A stretch of 24,985 nucleotides of DNA, taken from contig DBMO01000040.1 in assembly GCA_002298995.1 (NCBI GenBank), positions 29,157 to 54,141 on the forward strand, in the 5' to 3' direction. The notes beneath the pieces were generated by a model. The model did no database searches and was not told the DNA's origin. It saw nothing but the letters and a program-made list of their open reading frames with translations. Each line of letters begins with the position of its first letter. Within the stretch, counting starts at the first letter, position 1. The position numbers and the translations under genes are program-made. Shown here one piece after another: positions 23,744 through 24,985 of the stretch. The stretch is from Desulfarculales bacterium UBA696. GTDB lineage: Bacteria; Desulfobacterota; Syntrophobacteria; Syntrophobacterales; Syntrophobacteraceae.

Positions 23744-24715
23744 TTAGAAAAGTTTCAGCGCTACTGCCGTCAACATCAGATTGGCCAAACTGAGGGGAAT
23801 CAGGACCTTCCACGAAAAGTTCATCAACTGATCGAACCTTACGCGGGGGAAAGTCCAGCGCACCCACATAATCACGAAAATCAGAAAGTAGGTCTTAATC
23901 ATGAACCAGACTATACCGGGCAACATCAGGCTGAATCCGAAGGGACCCTGCCATCCGCCGAGGAACAGGCTGGTTGCAACAGCGCACACGACAAACATAT
24001 TGGTGTATTCAGCCAGAAAGAACAAACCGAAGCCCATGCCGCTGTACTCGGTATGAAAACCGGCAATCAGTTCCGATTCCGCTTCGGGAATATCGAAGGG
24101 CGCTCGGTTGGTCTCGGCCGTGGCGGCGATGAGATAGATGAGCGCGGCAAGCGGCTGAATGAATATAAACCAAACCTTGCTCTGAGCCTGGACGATATCG
24201 CCGAAACTAAGCGAGTGCACAACCAGACAAACGCTCATTACCGAAAGGAGCAGCGGGATCTCGTAAGCGACGTTCTGGGCAACCGAGCGGATAGCGCCGA
24301 GAAGCGCGTACTTGTTGTTGGAGGCCCACCCGCCGGCAAGAATCGCAAGGACGGTAAACGTCGAAAACGCAAAGACAAGAAGGACGCCCACGTTCATGTC
24401 GCGAATGATCATCGTGGGGCCGAACGGGAGCACCAGGAAGGCCATAAGAACCGGCCCGAAAACAAGGACCGGAGCAAGCAAAAAGAGCTTGGTGTCGGCC
24501 TTGAAGGGGATAATAAGCTCTTTTCCAATCAACTTGACACCGTCGCAGAGCGTCTGGAGCAGGCCGTGAGGGCCAACCTCCATCGGTCCGGGACGGAGTT
24601 GAATATGACCGGCTACCTTGCGCTCGAGCCAGACCAGGAAAAGCGCGTTCACCTGGGCAAACCCGAAGGCCAGCAATAGGCCAATTATTAAGCGGAACGC
24701 ATCAGAACCGAACAA
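23744..24715 (-). CDS. nuoH: NADH-quinone oxidoreductase subunit H
   Basis: This 323-residue membrane subunit has about eight helices and helps form the quinone-access site. Signature regions are RPGPMEVGPHGLLQTLCDGV (about 41-60), the acidic loop AETNRAPFDIPEAESELIAG with FHTEYSGM (about 198-225), and WVRWTFPRVRFDQLM near the C-terminus. It starts with TTG at 24715, preceded by AAGGGG. It lies directly after nuoD with a 22-base gap, so nuoE, nuoF and nuoG are not in their usual place. Confidence 0.97.
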   Translation of the reverse strand: MFGSDAFRLIIGLLLAFGFAQVNALFLVWLERKVAGHIQLRPGPMEVGPHGLLQTLCDGVKLIGKELIIPFKADTKLFLLAPVLVFGPVLMAFLVLPFGPTMIIRDMNVGVLLVFAFSTFTVLAILAGGWASNNKYALLGAIRSVAQNVAYEIPLLLSVMSVCLVVHSLSFGDIVQAQSKVWFIFIQPLAALIYLIAATAETNRAPFDIPEAESELIAGFHTEYSGMGFGLFFLAEYTNMFVVCAVATSLFLGGWQGPFGFSLMLPGIVWFMIKTYFLIFVIMWVRWTFPRVRFDQLMNFSWKVLIPLSLANLMLTAVALKLF

Positions 24716-24737
24716 TTTGCACCCCTTTCACGTCTGC

Positions 24738-24985
24738 TTATCTGTCGATTTCCGGAATAACCACGTCGATGCTGCCGAGAATTGAAATCGCATCGGCCAC
24801 CAGAGTATCCTGCAATACGTCAACGAGCACGTTGAGGTTGCCGAAGCTCGGGACCCGGATATGGCAGCGGTACGGGCTGGTGCTTCCGTCGCTTACGATG
24901 TAGTAGCCGGTAGCGCCGCGCGCACTCTCAAACGCGAAGTAAACCTCGCCTTTAGGCGGCTTTATTCTCAGAGGAACCTTCTCAG
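24738..24985 (-). CDS. nuoD: NADH-quinone oxidoreductase subunit D, C-terminal part
   Basis: Only the last 81 residues lie in the window; the gene continues past 24985. The minus-strand frame reads KPPKGEVYFAFESARGATGY, then VSDGSTSPYRCHIRVPSF, and ends GSIDVVIPEIDR followed by TAA. This is the standard C-terminus of the 49-kDa (Nqo4/NuoD) subunit, which lines the quinone pocket. The usual RGE/EG of this region reads RGATG here. A fused NuoCD cannot be excluded because the start is not in view. Confidence 0.95.
   Translation of the reverse strand, partial: EKVPLRIKPPKGEVYFAFESARGATGYYIVSDGSTSPYRCHIRVPSFGNLNVLVDVLQDTLVADAISILGSIDVVIPEIDR

Noticed and set aside
1..24985. CRISPR array, toxin-antitoxin or defence island
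   Set aside because: No regularly spaced identical repeats with unique spacers, no cas genes, and no small gene pair resembling toxin-antitoxin systems was found.

Overview
The window looks like a chromosomal segment from a GC-rich, probably anaerobic bacterium. A Desulfobacterota (Syntrophobacter-like) origin is my best guess. It rests on remembered gene neighbourhoods (dnaK, CbpA-type dnaJ, a MerR-like cbpM and clpB together; complex I genes with nuoD directly before nuoH) and on the abundance of palindromic intergenic repeats. No marker gene here fixes the taxonomy.

Layout. Positions 1-100 hold two palindromic, REP-like repeats. A flippase-like membrane protein (PF03706 type) lies on the minus strand at 157-1203. 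After a 457-base gap, a two-gene plus-strand unit encodes a MmgE/PrpD-family dehydratase and a ComA-like phosphosulfolactate synthase family protein (1661-3905). A three-PAS sensor histidine kinase (minus strand, 4058-6049) is divergent from a two-TM, RCK-gated potassium channel (plus strand, 6318-7418). A repeat-rich gap then leads into a protein-quality-control block on the plus strand: dnaK, cbpA-type dnaJ, cbpM-like regulator and clpB (7842-14178). Downstream is a short tandem repeat that overlaps the clpB stop codon. Next comes a REP-associated tyrosine transposase (RAYT) flanked by mirror-image palindrome triplets (14426-15128), which is an apparently complete REPtron. A small secreted protein and a secreted calcineurin-like phosphoesterase follow, convergently arranged. 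The right third (17017-24985) is a minus-strand complex I operon, nuoD(partial)-H-I-J-K-L-M-N, ending in a clear intrinsic terminator.

How the genes work together. DnaK, the zinc-finger-less DnaJ, its presumed modulator and ClpB together form a disaggregation machine; grpE is not present here. The Nuo subunits build the membrane proton-pumping arm plus NuoI and NuoD. NuoE, NuoF and NuoG are not between nuoD and nuoH, which suggests an 11-subunit enzyme that does not take electrons directly from NADH, or an NADH module encoded elsewhere. The PrpD/ComA pair may be a small metabolic unit of unknown product.

I do not see a clear defence island, CRISPR array, rRNA or tRNA. The most unusual items are the symmetric REPtron, the PrpD-ComA gene pair, the degenerate TCCC-periodic inverted array upstream of dnaK, and the hairpin-bearing spacers inside the nuo operon.
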